Below are positions 28,521-37,672 of a DNA stretch of 64,000 nt, piece after piece. Under the pieces are notes generated by a model. The model saw only the letters and a program-made list of their open reading frames with translations, made no database searches and had not been told where the DNA came from. The first letter of the stretch is position 1; the number at the start of each line of letters is the position of its first letter. A program made the position numbers and the translations under genes. The DNA is from Kineosporia sp. NBRC 101731 (GTDB taxonomy: Bacteria; Actinomycetota; Actinomycetes; Actinomycetales; Kineosporiaceae), in NCBI RefSeq assembly GCF_030269305.1, contig NZ_BSTC01000002.1, forward strand, positions 124,001 through 188,000, read 5' to 3'.

Positions 28521-29660
28521 TCAGGAACTCTTCTCGGTGACGCCCGCGGCGTCGAACGTGGCCATTTCCCGCAGCACGGCCACGGCCGACCGCACCAACG
28601 GCAGGGCCAGCACGGCTCCGCTGCCCTCGCCCAGACGCAGCTCCAGGTCGACGAGCGGGGTGAGGCCCAGGTGTTTCAGGGCGACCGCGTGCCCGGGTTC
28701 GGCCGAGCGGTGACCGGCCAGGCAGGCGTCCACCACGTCGGGGGCGAGCGTGGCCGCGACCAGGGCGGACGCGCCGGAGATGACGCCGTCCAGCACGATC
28801 GGCACACGGTGGGCGGCCGCACCGAGGATGAATCCGGCGATCTGCGCGTGTTCCAGGCCGCCGAGCGAGGCGAGCGCCGCGACCGGGTCGTCCCCGGTGC
28901 CGTCGCTCTCCGCCTCGGCCGTGCGGCGGGCCAGGGCGACCCGCACCACGCCGATCTTGTGCCGGTGGGCCGCGTCGTCGATGCCCGTGCCGAGGCCGGT
29001 GACCTCGGCCGGGTCGGTGCCGGTGAAGGCCGCGATCAGGGCCGCGGACGCGGTGGTGTTGGCGATCCCCATGTCGCCGGCCACCAGGCAGCGGTAGCCC
29101 GCCCCGACCAGTTCGCCGGCGATCGTGATGCCGTGCGTGAGCCCTTCGAGAGCCTGCTCGCGGGTCATCGCGGGGCGTACGGAGATGTCGTCACTACCCC
29201 GGCGCACCACGCGCTCGACCAGTCGAGGCTGCCCGCCCGGCTCGATGGTGGATGCGTCGGGCACCAGAGCACCCTCGGGCACCAGGCCGTCCAGCGGGGT
29301 GACCACGCCGGCGTCGACCACCACCACGGCCGCACCGTTCTGCCGGGCGAGCACGTTCACCGCGGCGCCGCCGGCCAGGAAGTTGGCGACCATCTGGGCC
29401 GTGACCTCCTGCGGCCAGGGGCTGACCCCCTGCGCGTGCACGCCGTGGTCGGCGGCGAAGACGGCCACCGCCGCGGGCGAGGGGTCGGGTGGCGGGCAGG
29501 TGCCGGCCAGTCCGGCCAGGCGGATCGAGACCTCTTCCAGCACGCCGAGGGCCCCGTGGGGCTTGGTCAGGCGGTTCTGCCGGTCTCGGGCCGCGGCCAG
29601 CGCCGTCGGGTCGGCGGGGCGGATCGCGGCGAGGGTCTGGGCGAGCTGGTCGTCGGTCAT
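28521..29660 (-). CDS. cobT: Nicotinate-nucleotide-dimethylbenzimidazole phosphoribosyltransferase
   Basis: 379 residues. It makes alpha-ribazole phosphate from DMB and nicotinate mononucleotide for the lower axial ligand. Family blocks are AVAVFAADHGVHAQGVSPWP, VTAQMVANFLAGGAAVNVLA, GDMGIANTTASAALIAA and the catalytic Glu in LELRLGEGSGAVLAL. The frame is open far upstream, but ATG 29660 has TGGAG and begins the conserved part. It is separated from the cobE/C gene by 329 bp with repeats; it may have its own promoter. Confidence 0.95.
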   Translation of the reverse strand: MTDDQLAQTLAAIRPADPTALAAARDRQNRLTKPHGALGVLEEVSIRLAGLAGTCPPPDPSPAAVAVFAADHGVHAQGVSPWPQEVTAQMVANFLAGGAAVNVLARQNGAAVVVVDAGVVTPLDGLVPEGALVPDASTIEPGGQPRLVERVVRRGSDDISVRPAMTREQALEGLTHGITIAGELVGAGYRCLVAGDMGIANTTASAALIAAFTGTDPAEVTGLGTGIDDAAHRHKIGVVRVALARRTAEAESDGTGDDPVAALASLGGLEHAQIAGFILGAAAHRVPIVLDGVISGASALVAATLAPDVVDACLAGHRSAEPGHAVALKHLGLTPLVDLELRLGEGSGAVLALPLVRSAVAVLREMATFDAAGVTEKSS

Positions 29661-29989
29661 CGGTGCTCCAGGAAATCTCGGGGTGGGCGCCCGGCCTCGC
29701 TGTCCGGGTCCCACCGGTGGTGCGCGTCCGGGCTGTGCTGGTGTCCGGGCGTGTTCTGTCCGCGTGCGTGTTCTGTCTACGTGCGTGTTCTGATCGCATG
29801 ACCACGAACGAAAGAGTGACGGGGTCAGCCGGTGAACGTTCGCGGCCACCGCATCAGGCACCACCCCAGATCTGGTGCCGCACGGGCACCCCGGCCGGTC
29901 GCGAGGCTCTCCCGCTACCGGCCGGACGCGCTCGATCCGAACGCCTGTCCTGCTGAGTGTGACTCTTGCCGAACGGGTTCCAGCTTCGG
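29661..29989 (-). other. 329-bp gap between cobE/C and cobT, with repeats and a hairpin
   Basis: No gene is supported here. It contains three copies of GCGTGTTCTG at 29749, 29766 and 29783 (17-bp period). It also contains an inverted repeat GGCACCA/TGGTGCC (29858-29864 and 29873-29879) overlapping the palindrome CCAGATCTGG (29866-29875). I see no cobalamin riboswitch. The hairpin could end the upstream transcript and the iterated decamers could be protein sites for cobT. Confidence 0.6.
29749..29792. repeat. Three direct GCGTGTTCTG decamers, 17-bp period
   Basis: Identical 10-mers at 29749-29758, 29766-29775 and 29783-29792, about 90-130 bp upstream of cobT (which reads leftward). Spacing near one and a half helical turns. 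May be regulator sites or slippage remnants. Confidence 0.75.
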
Positions 29990-31624
29990 CTACCCGGGGT
30001 GCACGGCCCGGCCCAGTGCTTCGGCGAACTGCTCGGAGATCGAGCGATCGCGCACGGTCACGCGCAGCCAGCCCGAGCCCAGCCCGGGGAAGGTGTCTGC
30101 CCGGCGCACGGCCCATCCGGCCGAGCGCAGGCGCTGGTGGACACCGGCCGGGTCCGGGCCACCGGCGCGCAGCAACACGAACGGAGCGGAGGGCGGCCCC
30201 TGCACCTCGATGTCGGGCACCCGGGCCAGGGCCGCGAGCAGTTGTTCCCGGTCGCCGGCCTGGGCCACCGCGTATCCCTCGGCCTCGGCGACGGCCTGCG
30301 GCGAGGTGACGGCCAGGGCCGCCTCCAGCGCCAGCGAGTTCACCGACCACAGGGCCTGGGTGGCCGCACAGGCCCGGAGCAGCTCGGGGGCACCGAGCAG
30401 GTAGCCGACGCGCAGACCCGCGAGCCCCCAGGTCTTGGTGAGACTGCGAACGACGACCAGGCCGGGAACGTCCGGCGCGGGCTGTTCCGGGCTACCGGCC
30501 AGCGACTGTGCTTCGCCGGGGACCGCGTCCATGAACGCCTCATCCACGACCAGTACCCGGCCGGGCCGGGACAGCGCGATCAGGGTCTGCGCCGGGTGCA
30601 GCACCGACGTGGGGTTGGTCGGGTTTCCGACCATCACCAGGTCGGCGTCATCGGGCACCAGGCCGGGGTCGATGCGGAACGGCGGAGCCAGGACCACTCG
30701 CTGCACGTCGTGGCCGGCCGCCAGCAGTGCGGCCTCCGGCTCGGTGAACTGCGGGTGGATCACCACGGCGCGGTGCGGGGCCAGGGCTCGGGCCAGCAGC
30801 ACGAACGCCTCGGCGCCACCGGCTGTCAGCAGCACCTGGTCGGCCGGGCGGCCGTGACGGGCGGCGACCGCCTCGGTGGCCGCTCGCGGATCCGGATAGG
30901 AGGACAGGTCGGAGACCGCGTCCCGCAGGCGGTGCTGCAGCCAGTCAGGGGCGGCACCGCGCACGTTGACGGCGAGGTCGACCAGGCCGGGGACGATCTC
31001 GGCATCACCGTGGTGGCCGAGGTCCTCGGCGATGTAGGCCTCGTCGTACTGGTCGTACACCCGGGCCTCGGTGGATGCCCCGAAACCGCCTGTCGGACCG
31101 GTCTGCTCCTGCGGTCTGGGCAGTTTCGCCACCGCGGACAGCCGCCCCACCGCCGCGGTCACCCCGCGGTAGGTGTGCTTGGCCCCGATCAGCCGGGCAT
31201 CGGAGGCGAGCACGGCGGCCTCGGCGACGGACGGCACCCCCACCAGACGCTCGGTGGTCGGTGAAGGGTTCGGAACCTGCTGGACGGCCAGGACGTCGGC
31301 CGGCAGCAGCTTCAGCGGCACACCCAGCACGTCGGCCAGCTCGAGCAGCGCTTCCTCGTTCTGCTTGGCGTCCACGGTGGCGATCGCCACGACGTCACGG
31401 GCGCGGACCCCGGCCACGGACAGGGCCTGGCCCATCGCCATCCGGACATCGCGGATACCGACACCGCGCCGGGAACCGATGCCGACCACGATCTGGTCGC
31501 CGGTGCCCTGCAGATCCAGATGCAGGCTGCCGGTGATGGGGCCGATCTCGGTGTATCGGTCGCGGATCTCCTCAGGGCTGCGACCGTCGGTCGAGCCGGT
31601 GTCAGAGGCTGCGGTGGTCGACAT
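29990..31624 (-). CDS. cobC: Fused CobE/CbiG-C-like domain and Rv2231c-type CobC aminotransferase
   Basis: 544 residues with two parts. Residues about 40-165 match CobE/CbiG-C (GIGSRRGVGIRDVRMAMGQA, TVDAKQNEEALLELAD, VGVPSVAEAAVL, GAKHTYRGVTAAVGRL). From about residue 190 on it is a fold-type I PLP enzyme of the histidinol-phosphate aminotransferase/CobC group: GNPTNPTSVL, VVDEAFMDAVPG and the PLP lysine in SLTKTWGLAGLRVGY. CobC makes aminopropanol phosphate for the nucleotide loop; CobE's role is not settled. The start shares a base with the cobB stop (TGATG). Confidence 0.88.
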   Translation of the reverse strand: MSTTAASDTGSTDGRSPEEIRDRYTEIGPITGSLHLDLQGTGDQIVVGIGSRRGVGIRDVRMAMGQALSVAGVRARDVVAIATVDAKQNEEALLELADVLGVPLKLLPADVLAVQQVPNPSPTTERLVGVPSVAEAAVLASDARLIGAKHTYRGVTAAVGRLSAVAKLPRPQEQTGPTGGFGASTEARVYDQYDEAYIAEDLGHHGDAEIVPGLVDLAVNVRGAAPDWLQHRLRDAVSDLSSYPDPRAATEAVAARHGRPADQVLLTAGGAEAFVLLARALAPHRAVVIHPQFTEPEAALLAAGHDVQRVVLAPPFRIDPGLVPDDADLVMVGNPTNPTSVLHPAQTLIALSRPGRVLVVDEAFMDAVPGEAQSLAGSPEQPAPDVPGLVVVRSLTKTWGLAGLRVGYLLGAPELLRACAATQALWSVNSLALEAALAVTSPQAVAEAEGYAVAQAGDREQLLAALARVPDIEVQGPPSAPFVLLRAGGPDPAGVHQRLRSAGWAVRRADTFPGLGSGWLRVTVRDRSISEQFAEALGRAVHPG

Positions 31625-33072
31625 CAGGCTTTCACCTCTCCTCGGGCTGCTGCGGGGTTCTCTCGGACGGCGCTCTTCCGGGCGGCGTCGGCCAGGCCGA
31701 CCGCTGCGCCCGGCATCGAGGCCCAGTGCAGGTGCAGGTAGGAGGCGTGGACACGACCTTGGACGAATCCCTCACGGTGCCGGGTTCCGTCCGGGGCGGC
31801 CCATTCCCACGCGGGCGGGGCGCCGGCGCCGGGGGTGCACGCGGTCCGGTGGAACTCGTGGCCGCGCACGGTCGTGCCCGCGGTGGCGAGAACCGAGTCA
31901 CTCATCGCAGTCGCCTCTCTGTATCCCAGGGTGAGCCGGCCGGTCATCCTTGCGTCCGCATCCAGCACACCGCACATCTGCCGATCATCGAGAGAGCGTG
32001 CCAGGTAGAGCAAACCTGCGCACTCCGCCACGATCGCCGCACCGGCCCGCGCCCGGCGCAGGACAGCCCGGCGCAGGGGTTCGTTGGCGGACAGTTCCTC
32101 GGCGTAGACCTCCGGGAACCCACCTCCGACGACCAGCCCGGTGGTTCCCGGAGGCAGCGACTCGTCCGTACGCGGGTCCACGGTCACCACGTCCGCCCCC
32201 GCGGCCGTGAGCAGCTCGGCCGTCTCGGCGTAGGAGAAGGTGAACGCGGCGCCACCGGCCATCGCGATGACCGGCCGGAATTTCCCGTCTGTCGCGGACT
32301 TCTCGGGAAGATGCAGTCCGGCCCGGGCCGCTGCGACCTCGTCGTCCGGGTTCCAGTCGGTCCCGGGCAACGCCGGGGCGGAGCGGGCGATGGCCAGCAC
32401 CGCATCCAGATCCACCGCATCGGCGACCACCGCGCCCAGGCCACGCACCACGTCCACGGCTTCGCCCGACCGCTCGGCCGCGGGCACGAGACCGAGGTGC
32501 CGGGAGGGGGTCGCCAGCGAGTCGTGACGACGGATCGCGCCGAGCACCGGGATGCCGAGCTCGTCCAGCGCCTGCCGCAGGATCATCTCGTGCCGGTCCG
32601 AGCCGACCCGGTTGAGGATCACCCCGCCCACCCGGATCCGCGGGTCGAACCCGGCGAAGCCCTTGACCAGCGCCGCGACCGAACGACCCATCGCCGTACT
32701 GTCGACGACCAGGACGACGGGGGCCTCCAGCACCCGGGCGACGTGCGCGGTGGAGGCGAACTCACCGCGTCCCGCGGCGCCGTCATAGAGCCCCATGACC
32801 CCCTCGATGACCGCCAGGTCGGCGGGAACCGGCGTGGCCACCGCGTGCCGGAACAGCGGCACGAGCCGTTCCTCACCCACCAGCCAAGGATCCAGTGTGC
32901 GACCGGGACGCCCGGCCGCGAGCGCGTGGTAACCGGGGTCGATGTAGTCGGGGCCGACCTTGTGCGGGCTCACCACCAGACCACGCGCGGCGAAGGCCGC
33001 GAGCAGTCCGGTGGCCACGCTGGTCTTGCCGTGGCCGCTCGCCGGGGCGGCAACCACGATCCGGGCGGTCAT
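31624..33072 (-). CDS. cobB: Hydrogenobyrinic (cobyrinic) acid a,c-diamide synthase
   Basis: 482 residues. ATP- and glutamine-dependent amidase of side chains a and c. The N-terminal P-loop-like AAPASGHGKTSVATGLLAAF and AVIEGVMGLYDG match the synthetase part. The C-terminal class I amidotransferase has the nucleophile in AIVAECAGLLYLA, with GGGFPEVYAEELSANEPLRR before it and a late His in GHEFHRTACTPG. It follows cobO by 7 bp and overlaps cobC. In the aerobic route this precedes CobN action. Confidence 0.95.
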   Translation of the reverse strand: MTARIVVAAPASGHGKTSVATGLLAAFAARGLVVSPHKVGPDYIDPGYHALAAGRPGRTLDPWLVGEERLVPLFRHAVATPVPADLAVIEGVMGLYDGAAGRGEFASTAHVARVLEAPVVLVVDSTAMGRSVAALVKGFAGFDPRIRVGGVILNRVGSDRHEMILRQALDELGIPVLGAIRRHDSLATPSRHLGLVPAAERSGEAVDVVRGLGAVVADAVDLDAVLAIARSAPALPGTDWNPDDEVAAARAGLHLPEKSATDGKFRPVIAMAGGAAFTFSYAETAELLTAAGADVVTVDPRTDESLPPGTTGLVVGGGFPEVYAEELSANEPLRRAVLRRARAGAAIVAECAGLLYLARSLDDRQMCGVLDADARMTGRLTLGYREATAMSDSVLATAGTTVRGHEFHRTACTPGAGAPPAWEWAAPDGTRHREGFVQGRVHASYLHLHWASMPGAAVGLADAARKSAVRENPAAARGEVKA

Positions 33073-33079
33073 CGGGTGC

Positions 33080-33694
33080 TCACCATTCGATACCCCGCTG
33101 ACCCTTCTGACCCGCGTCCATCGGGTGCTTGATCTTCGTGGTCTCCATGACCAGGTCCGCCGCGTCGATCAGGTCGGGATGCGCGTCCCGGCCGGTGATG
33201 ATCACGTGCTGCTGCCCGGGCCGGTCCCGCAGCGTCTCCACCACCTCGGAGACGTCGACCCAGCCCCACTTCATCGGGTAGGTGAACTCGTCCAGCACGT
33301 AGAGGCCGTGTTCCTCGGCCGTGAGCCGGCGCTGGATCTCCCGCCAGCCTTCCAGCGCGGCGACGGCGTGCTCCTCGTCCGAGCCGGGCTTACGCGACCA
33401 GGACCAGCCCTCACCCATCTTCTGCCAGCTGACCGCGCCACCCTCGCCGGTCTCCTCGTGCAACCGACCGAGCGCGCGAAAGGCGTTCTCCTCGCCGACC
33501 TTCCACTTCGCCGACTTGACGAACTGAAACACCCCGATCGACCATCCCTGCGTCCAGCCCCGCAGAGCGAGACCGAAGGCAGCGGTGGACTTCCCCTTCA
33601 TCGTGCCGGTGTGGACGATGGTCAGCGGGCGGTTCCGACGCTGCCGAGTGGTCAGGCCGTCCTGCGGCACCGTGACCGGTTTTCCCTGCGGCAT
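33080..33694 (-). CDS. cobO: Cob(I)yrinic acid a,c-diamide adenosyltransferase
   Basis: 204 residues, CobO/BtuR type. It transfers the adenosyl group of ATP to Co(I) corrinoids. The P-loop is HTGTMKGKSTAAFG (usually GKGKT, here KGKS). Other blocks are LYVLDEFTYPMKWGWVD and HVIITGRDAHPDLIDAADLV. The ATG shares its base with the chelatase stop (TGATG at 33694), so it is coupled to it. Confidence 0.96.
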   Translation of the reverse strand: MPQGKPVTVPQDGLTTRQRRNRPLTIVHTGTMKGKSTAAFGLALRGWTQGWSIGVFQFVKSAKWKVGEENAFRALGRLHEETGEGGAVSWQKMGEGWSWSRKPGSDEEHAVAALEGWREIQRRLTAEEHGLYVLDEFTYPMKWGWVDVSEVVETLRDRPGQQHVIITGRDAHPDLIDAADLVMETTKIKHPMDAGQKGQRGIEW

Positions 33695-35877
33695 CAGGCA
33701 ATTCTCCGTTCGGTGCGGTCGCTCATCTGACTGCGGACCATCCCGGCGAGGGACTCCGCGCGCAGATCGTCGAGGGTGATCAGCTCACCGCCGAGACCGG
33801 CCGCCAGTTTTCCGGCCATTCCGAGCTTCACGGGCCCACGCTCGCAGTCGACCACCACGCTCCGCACGCCCTGCCGGGCGAACTCGACGGCGATACGCGC
33901 CGGGTCCTCCCCGGAGGTGTGACGGCCGTCGGTCACCAGCACGAGCAGGGGACGCCGGTGCGGGTCGCGCAGCCTCTCGTTCCCGATCACGGCCCACGCG
34001 CGGCGCAGCCCGGCCGAGAGCGGCGTACGGCCGCCCGTCGGCAGCCGGTCCAGGCGCATGCGGGCGGCTTCCACGGCGCCCGTGGGAGGCAGGGCCAGCT
34101 CGGCGTCCGCACCGCGGAACGTGATCAGGCCGACCCGGTCACGACGCTGGTAGGCGTCGAGCAGCAGCGAGAGAACAGCACCCTTGACCGCGGCCATCCG
34201 CTTCTTCGCCGCCATCGAACCGGAGGCGTCGACGCAGAACAGGATCAGGTTTCCCTCGCGACCCTCGCGGACCCCCATCCGGATGTCGTCGCGGCGCAGC
34301 ATCACCGGACCCCCCGGCTCACGGCCACGCGCGTGCTGCTGGGCTGCTGCCGCCGTCAGGGTCGCCGGCAGGTGCACCCGGCCGGACCCGTCCTGGCGGC
34401 TCGCGCTCCCGGAGTCCAGTGGCCGCGTGGCGACCGTCCGCCCGGACGTCGTCAGAGCCCGGGAACGCCTTCCGGCCGCCCCTTTTCCGAGACCGGGAAG
34501 CTTGAACGACCGCACCTTGAAGGGGGCCGTGGCCGACACCGGATCCTGCGCCGGGGCGGGCGCTCGGGGGGTGTCGGGATTCGGGTCCTGGTCGTCCTGG
34601 GCGTCCTGGTCGTCGTGGGATTCCTCGCCCGGGCGGCTCCGCCTCTGGTTCGAGGGTCCCGACGGGGCCTGTCCTTCGGCGGCCGCGTCCGGTCCGGGAT
34701 CCGGCTGCGCGGCAACGGATCCGGCGTCGTCCGCCGTCCCCCCAGCACCGTCCTGGCCGTCTTTGGGGGTACGGCCACCCGGACCGCCGTCCGGGCCGCC
34801 CTCCGGACCACCCTCGGGCCCACCGTCCGGATCGGTCTCCGGTGGTTCGGGGTCGTCCGGCAGGTTGTCCCGCAGCGCCTCGTCGAGCAGGTTCTCGTCC
34901 ATGCCCGGGGCGTCGAACGGGTCACGGCGACGCCGGTGCGGCAACGCGAACATCGCCGCCACGCGTACGTCGTCGCTGGTCACCCGAGTACGGCCGGACC
35001 ACGCCGCGTGGGCCCGGGCGGTGCGGGCCACGACCAGGTCGGCGCGCATACCGTCCACGTCGAAGGCGGCGCAGACCGCAGCGATCTGGCGCAGCACACC
35101 GTCGGGAAGTTCAACGGACGGCAGGTGGGCGCGGGCGGAGGTGATGCGAGCAGCCAGTTCTCGCTCGGCCTTTTGCCAGTCCCTGACGAAACGCTCCGGG
35201 TCGGCGTCGAACGCCAACCGGCGGCGCACCACCTCGGCGCGGGTGTCGGGGTCCCGGCTCGCCCGCACCTCCACGGTCAGACCGAACCGGTCGAGCAGCT
35301 GCGGGCGCAGCTCGCCCTCCTCCGGGTTCATCGTGCCGACGAGCACGAACCGCGAGGCGTGAGTGATCGAGATGCTCTCCCTCTCGATGTGGACCCGGCC
35401 CATCGCGGCAGCGTCGAGGAGCACGTCCACCAAGTGGTCGTGCAGCAGGTTGACCTCGTCGACGTAGAGGATGCCCCGGTGCGCGGCTGCCAGCAGACCC
35501 GGCTCGTAGGCCCGCACCCCGGCGGACAGCGCCCGGTCCAGGTCGAGGGATCCGAGCAGACGGTCCTCGGTCGCACCGACCGGCAGTTCTACGAGCCGGG
35601 CCGGCCGAGGATGGTGCTCGTGGCCGTGCGGCTGGTCGGGGCAGCCCGGGTCGGGCGAGTGCGGGTCACAACCGAAACGGCATCCGGAGATCACGTCGAC
35701 CGAGGGCAGCAGTCTCGCGAGGGCACGCACGGCAGTCGACTTCGCCGTGCCCTTCTCCCCCCGGACCAGGACACCACCGATGTCCGGTGCCACCGAGGAA
35801 AGTAGGAGCGACAGGATCAGATCGTCCATGCCGACGACGGCGGTCAACGGGTACGGGGGCACCGGTGTTTCCTCCAC
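33694..35877 (-). CDS. Putative cobaltochelatase, fused ChlI-AAA+ and ChlD-VWA subunits
   Basis: About 727 residues in three parts. The N-terminal AAA+ ATPase (GVLVRGEKGTAKSTAVRAL P-loop, GILYVDEVNLLHDHLVDVLL Walker B and sensor region) is ChlI-like. An acidic, Gly/Pro-rich linker with a GGPEGGPEGGPD repeat follows. The C-terminal von Willebrand factor A domain has the MIDAS motif (ILFCVDASGSMAAKKRM, GRTPLSAGL-type, VTDGRHTSGE). It should energise CobN, replacing CobS/CobT. The frame continues to 36033, but that stretch is a cobalamin riboswitch, so I place the start at GTG 35877 (VEETPVPPYPLTAVVGMDDL). The cluster then runs cobO, cobB, cobC. Confidence 0.93.
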   Translation of the reverse strand: MEETPVPPYPLTAVVGMDDLILSLLLSSVAPDIGGVLVRGEKGTAKSTAVRALARLLPSVDVISGCRFGCDPHSPDPGCPDQPHGHEHHPRPARLVELPVGATEDRLLGSLDLDRALSAGVRAYEPGLLAAAHRGILYVDEVNLLHDHLVDVLLDAAAMGRVHIERESISITHASRFVLVGTMNPEEGELRPQLLDRFGLTVEVRASRDPDTRAEVVRRRLAFDADPERFVRDWQKAERELAARITSARAHLPSVELPDGVLRQIAAVCAAFDVDGMRADLVVARTARAHAAWSGRTRVTSDDVRVAAMFALPHRRRRDPFDAPGMDENLLDEALRDNLPDDPEPPETDPDGGPEGGPEGGPDGGPGGRTPKDGQDGAGGTADDAGSVAAQPDPGPDAAAEGQAPSGPSNQRRSRPGEESHDDQDAQDDQDPNPDTPRAPAPAQDPVSATAPFKVRSFKLPGLGKGAAGRRSRALTTSGRTVATRPLDSGSASRQDGSGRVHLPATLTAAAAQQHARGREPGGPVMLRRDDIRMGVREGREGNLILFCVDASGSMAAKKRMAAVKGAVLSLLLDAYQRRDRVGLITFRGADAELALPPTGAVEAARMRLDRLPTGGRTPLSAGLRRAWAVIGNERLRDPHRRPLLVLVTDGRHTSGEDPARIAVEFARQGVRSVVVDCERGPVKLGMAGKLAAGLGGELITLDDLRAESLAGMVRSQMSDRTERRIA
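34775..34835. repeat. 12-bp-period Gly/Pro linker repeat in the chelatase gene
   Basis: The linker encodes a four-residue unit GGPE/GGPD repeated about four times, imperfect at DNA level with 12-bp period. It lies between the ChlI and ChlD domains. Coordinates are approximate. Confidence 0.6.
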
Positions 35878-35925
35878 TCCCGGCGGGTCTCCACGCCCAC
35901 CGCTAGCGCACACCGCGCCCAGACG

Positions 35926-36108
35926 GGCACGGGGACCTGGTCGAAGTACCTGGCTTCCGGATCCGATCCGGTCACAGTGGCGGGACCGCCCCGGACTCCG
36001 AACCCGGGCCGATGAGGGCCCGACCTCGTGCACCGGTGTTCCTCCGCGCAGGTCGCCTCGGATACTGCCACATTCGGGTGACGGGCCGGTCCCCCACTCG
36101 GAGGTGCC
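35926..36108 (-). promoter_or_regulatory. Cobalamin riboswitch upstream of the chelatase-cobO-cobB operon
   Basis: On the minus strand the core reads GGGCGGTCCCGCCACTGTGA-like (CCGCCACTGTGA at 35972-35983), after GGAACACCGGTG, and the B12 box is GAAGCCAGGTAC at 35946-35957. An outer stem is possible between GGCAC...GGGGAC (36108-36089) and GTCCCC-GTGCC (35936-35926). It lies between cobQ and the chelatase, so this part of the cluster is regulated separately. The B12 box departs from the usual CAGGAGAC in its last bases. Confidence 0.85.
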
Positions 36109-36127
36109 TCGGGGACCGCCCCCGTGA

Positions 36128-37672
36128 TCATGGACGTCCTGGTGGGACGAACGGCAGTCCGGCCGGGACCCCCTCGTTGATCAGGCGTTCCACCGCCTTG
36201 ACGTCCAGGTGGTCGGCCACCATGTCAGCCAGCGAGTCCAGCCGGGCCTCACGCAGTGCCTCGAACGACGTATCCGGGGCCACCACGAAGCCGTCACGCC
36301 CGGACAGGTCCGCGACCTCGGTCAGGTAGGCCCGCCGGAACCCGTCGTTCTCCAGCGCCCCGTGCCACGTCGTGCCCCGGACCGGGCCCGATCGCCAGCC
36401 GTCCAGGAACGCTTCGGCCCCGTTCCGGGCGCTTTCCGGGGCCTGCGGATCGAGGGTGACGACACCGTGGTGGATCTCATATCCGTGCACGGGCTGCCCG
36501 AGGGCCTCTCCGACCGGCCGGGCCAGCACCTTCTGCGCGCCGAACTCGGTGCGGGTCGGCAGTAGTCCCAGCCCGGCGACCGTTCCCTGCCGCGACTCGA
36601 CCTCATCACGGACCAGTCGCCCGAGCATCTGGTGCCCGCCACAGATCCCGAGCACCGGCAGCCCCGCGGCGGCGTGCGCCACGATCGCGTCGGCCAGGCC
36701 CGTCGACCGCAGCCAGGCCAGGTCGTTCACGGTGGCACGGGTACCGGGCAGCACCACCAGGTCGGACCCGGCGATCTCGGCCCCGTGGTGCACCAGGCGC
36801 ACCACGACCCCGGGTTCGGCCGCGAGTGCGTCGATGTCCGTGATGTTGGACAGACGGGGCAGGCGGGGCACGGCCACCCGGATCACGTCGCTGCCCAACG
36901 GCGGACGCATCGGGCCCCGGTCCTTCTCCAGGTCGAGGGAGTCCTCCACGTCGAGCCAGAGACCGGTCAGGTAGGGCAGTACCCCCAGCACCGGTCGCCC
37001 GGTGATCTCCCGGATCATGCCGAGCCCGGAGTCCAGCAGCGCCGGGTCACCCCGGAACTTGTTGATCACGAACCCGCTGATGTGTTTCTGGTCGTTCTTG
37101 TCGAGCAGCGCCAGGGTGCCGTGCAGCGCTGCGAACACGCCGCCCCGGTCGATGTCGCCGACGACCAGGACCGGAAGCCCAGCTGGCCGGGCCAGCCCGA
37201 GATTGGTGATGTCCCGGTGCCGCAGGTTGATCTCGGCAGGGCTGCCCGCGCCCTCACAGATCACCACATCGAACCGGGACCGCAGATCGGCCAGGGCCTC
37301 CAGCACCACCGGCAGCAGCCGGGGCGTCAGGTCGCCGTAGTCCATCGCCCCGGCCTCGGCGAACGGCCGGCCCATCAGCACGACCTGCGACGTGCGATCC
37401 GTACCCGGCTTCAGCAGCACCGGGTTCATCGCGGCCTCGGGTTCGACCCGGGCCGCTCGTGCCTGCATCGCCTGGGCCCGGCCGATCTCCGCGCCGTCCC
37501 GGGTGACGAACGAGTTCAGCGACATGTTCTGGGCCTTGAAGGGCGCGACACTCACCCCCTGCCGTGACAGCCACCGGCAGAGCCCGGCCACCAGGACACT
37601 CTTACCGGCATCCGACGTGGTGCCGGCCACCATCAGGGCTCCGCGCAGGGAACCGTTCGACTCCACCGTCAC
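36128..37672 (-). CDS. cobQ: Cobyric acid synthase
   Basis: 514 residues, GTG start. It amidates side chains b, d, e and g of adenosylcobyrinic acid a,c-diamide using glutamine and ATP. N-terminal [19 protein letters not shown] and [14 protein letters not shown] are the synthetase signature. The amidotransferase nucleophile is in [11 protein letters not shown], with a late His in [10 protein letters not shown]. It overlaps the cbiB stop by four bases, so the two form a unit. The stop (TCA at 36128) is just before the riboswitch of the next operon. Confidence 0.96.
   Translation of the reverse strand: MTVESNGSLRGALMVAGTTSDAGKSVLVAGLCRWLSRQGVSVAPFKAQNMSLNSFVTRDGAEIGRAQAMQARAARVEPEAAMNPVLLKPGTDRTSQVVLMGRPFAEAGAMDYGDLTPRLLPVVLEALADLRSRFDVVICEGAGSPAEINLRHRDITNLGLARPAGLPVLVVGDIDRGGVFAALHGTLALLDKNDQKHISGFVINKFRGDPALLDSGLGMIREITGRPVLGVLPYLTGLWLDVEDSLDLEKDRGPMRPPLGSDVIRVAVPRLPRLSNITDIDALAAEPGVVVRLVHHGAEIAGSDLVVLPGTRATVNDLAWLRSTGLADAIVAHAAAGLPVLGICGGHQMLGRLVRDEVESRQGTVAGLGLLPTRTEFGAQKVLARPVGEALGQPVHGYEIHHGVVTLDPQAPESARNGAEAFLDGWRSGPVRGTTWHGALENDGFRRAYLTEVADLSGRDGFVVAPDTSFEALREARLDSLADMVADHLDVKAVERLINEGVPAGLPFVPPGRP

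Noticed and set aside
29661-30350. Upstream extension of the cobT frame
   Set aside because: Overlaps the CobC end in another frame; CobT homology begins at 29660.
35878-36033. Upstream extension of the chelatase frame
   Set aside because: The bases form a cobalamin riboswitch and the sequence has no chelatase homology.
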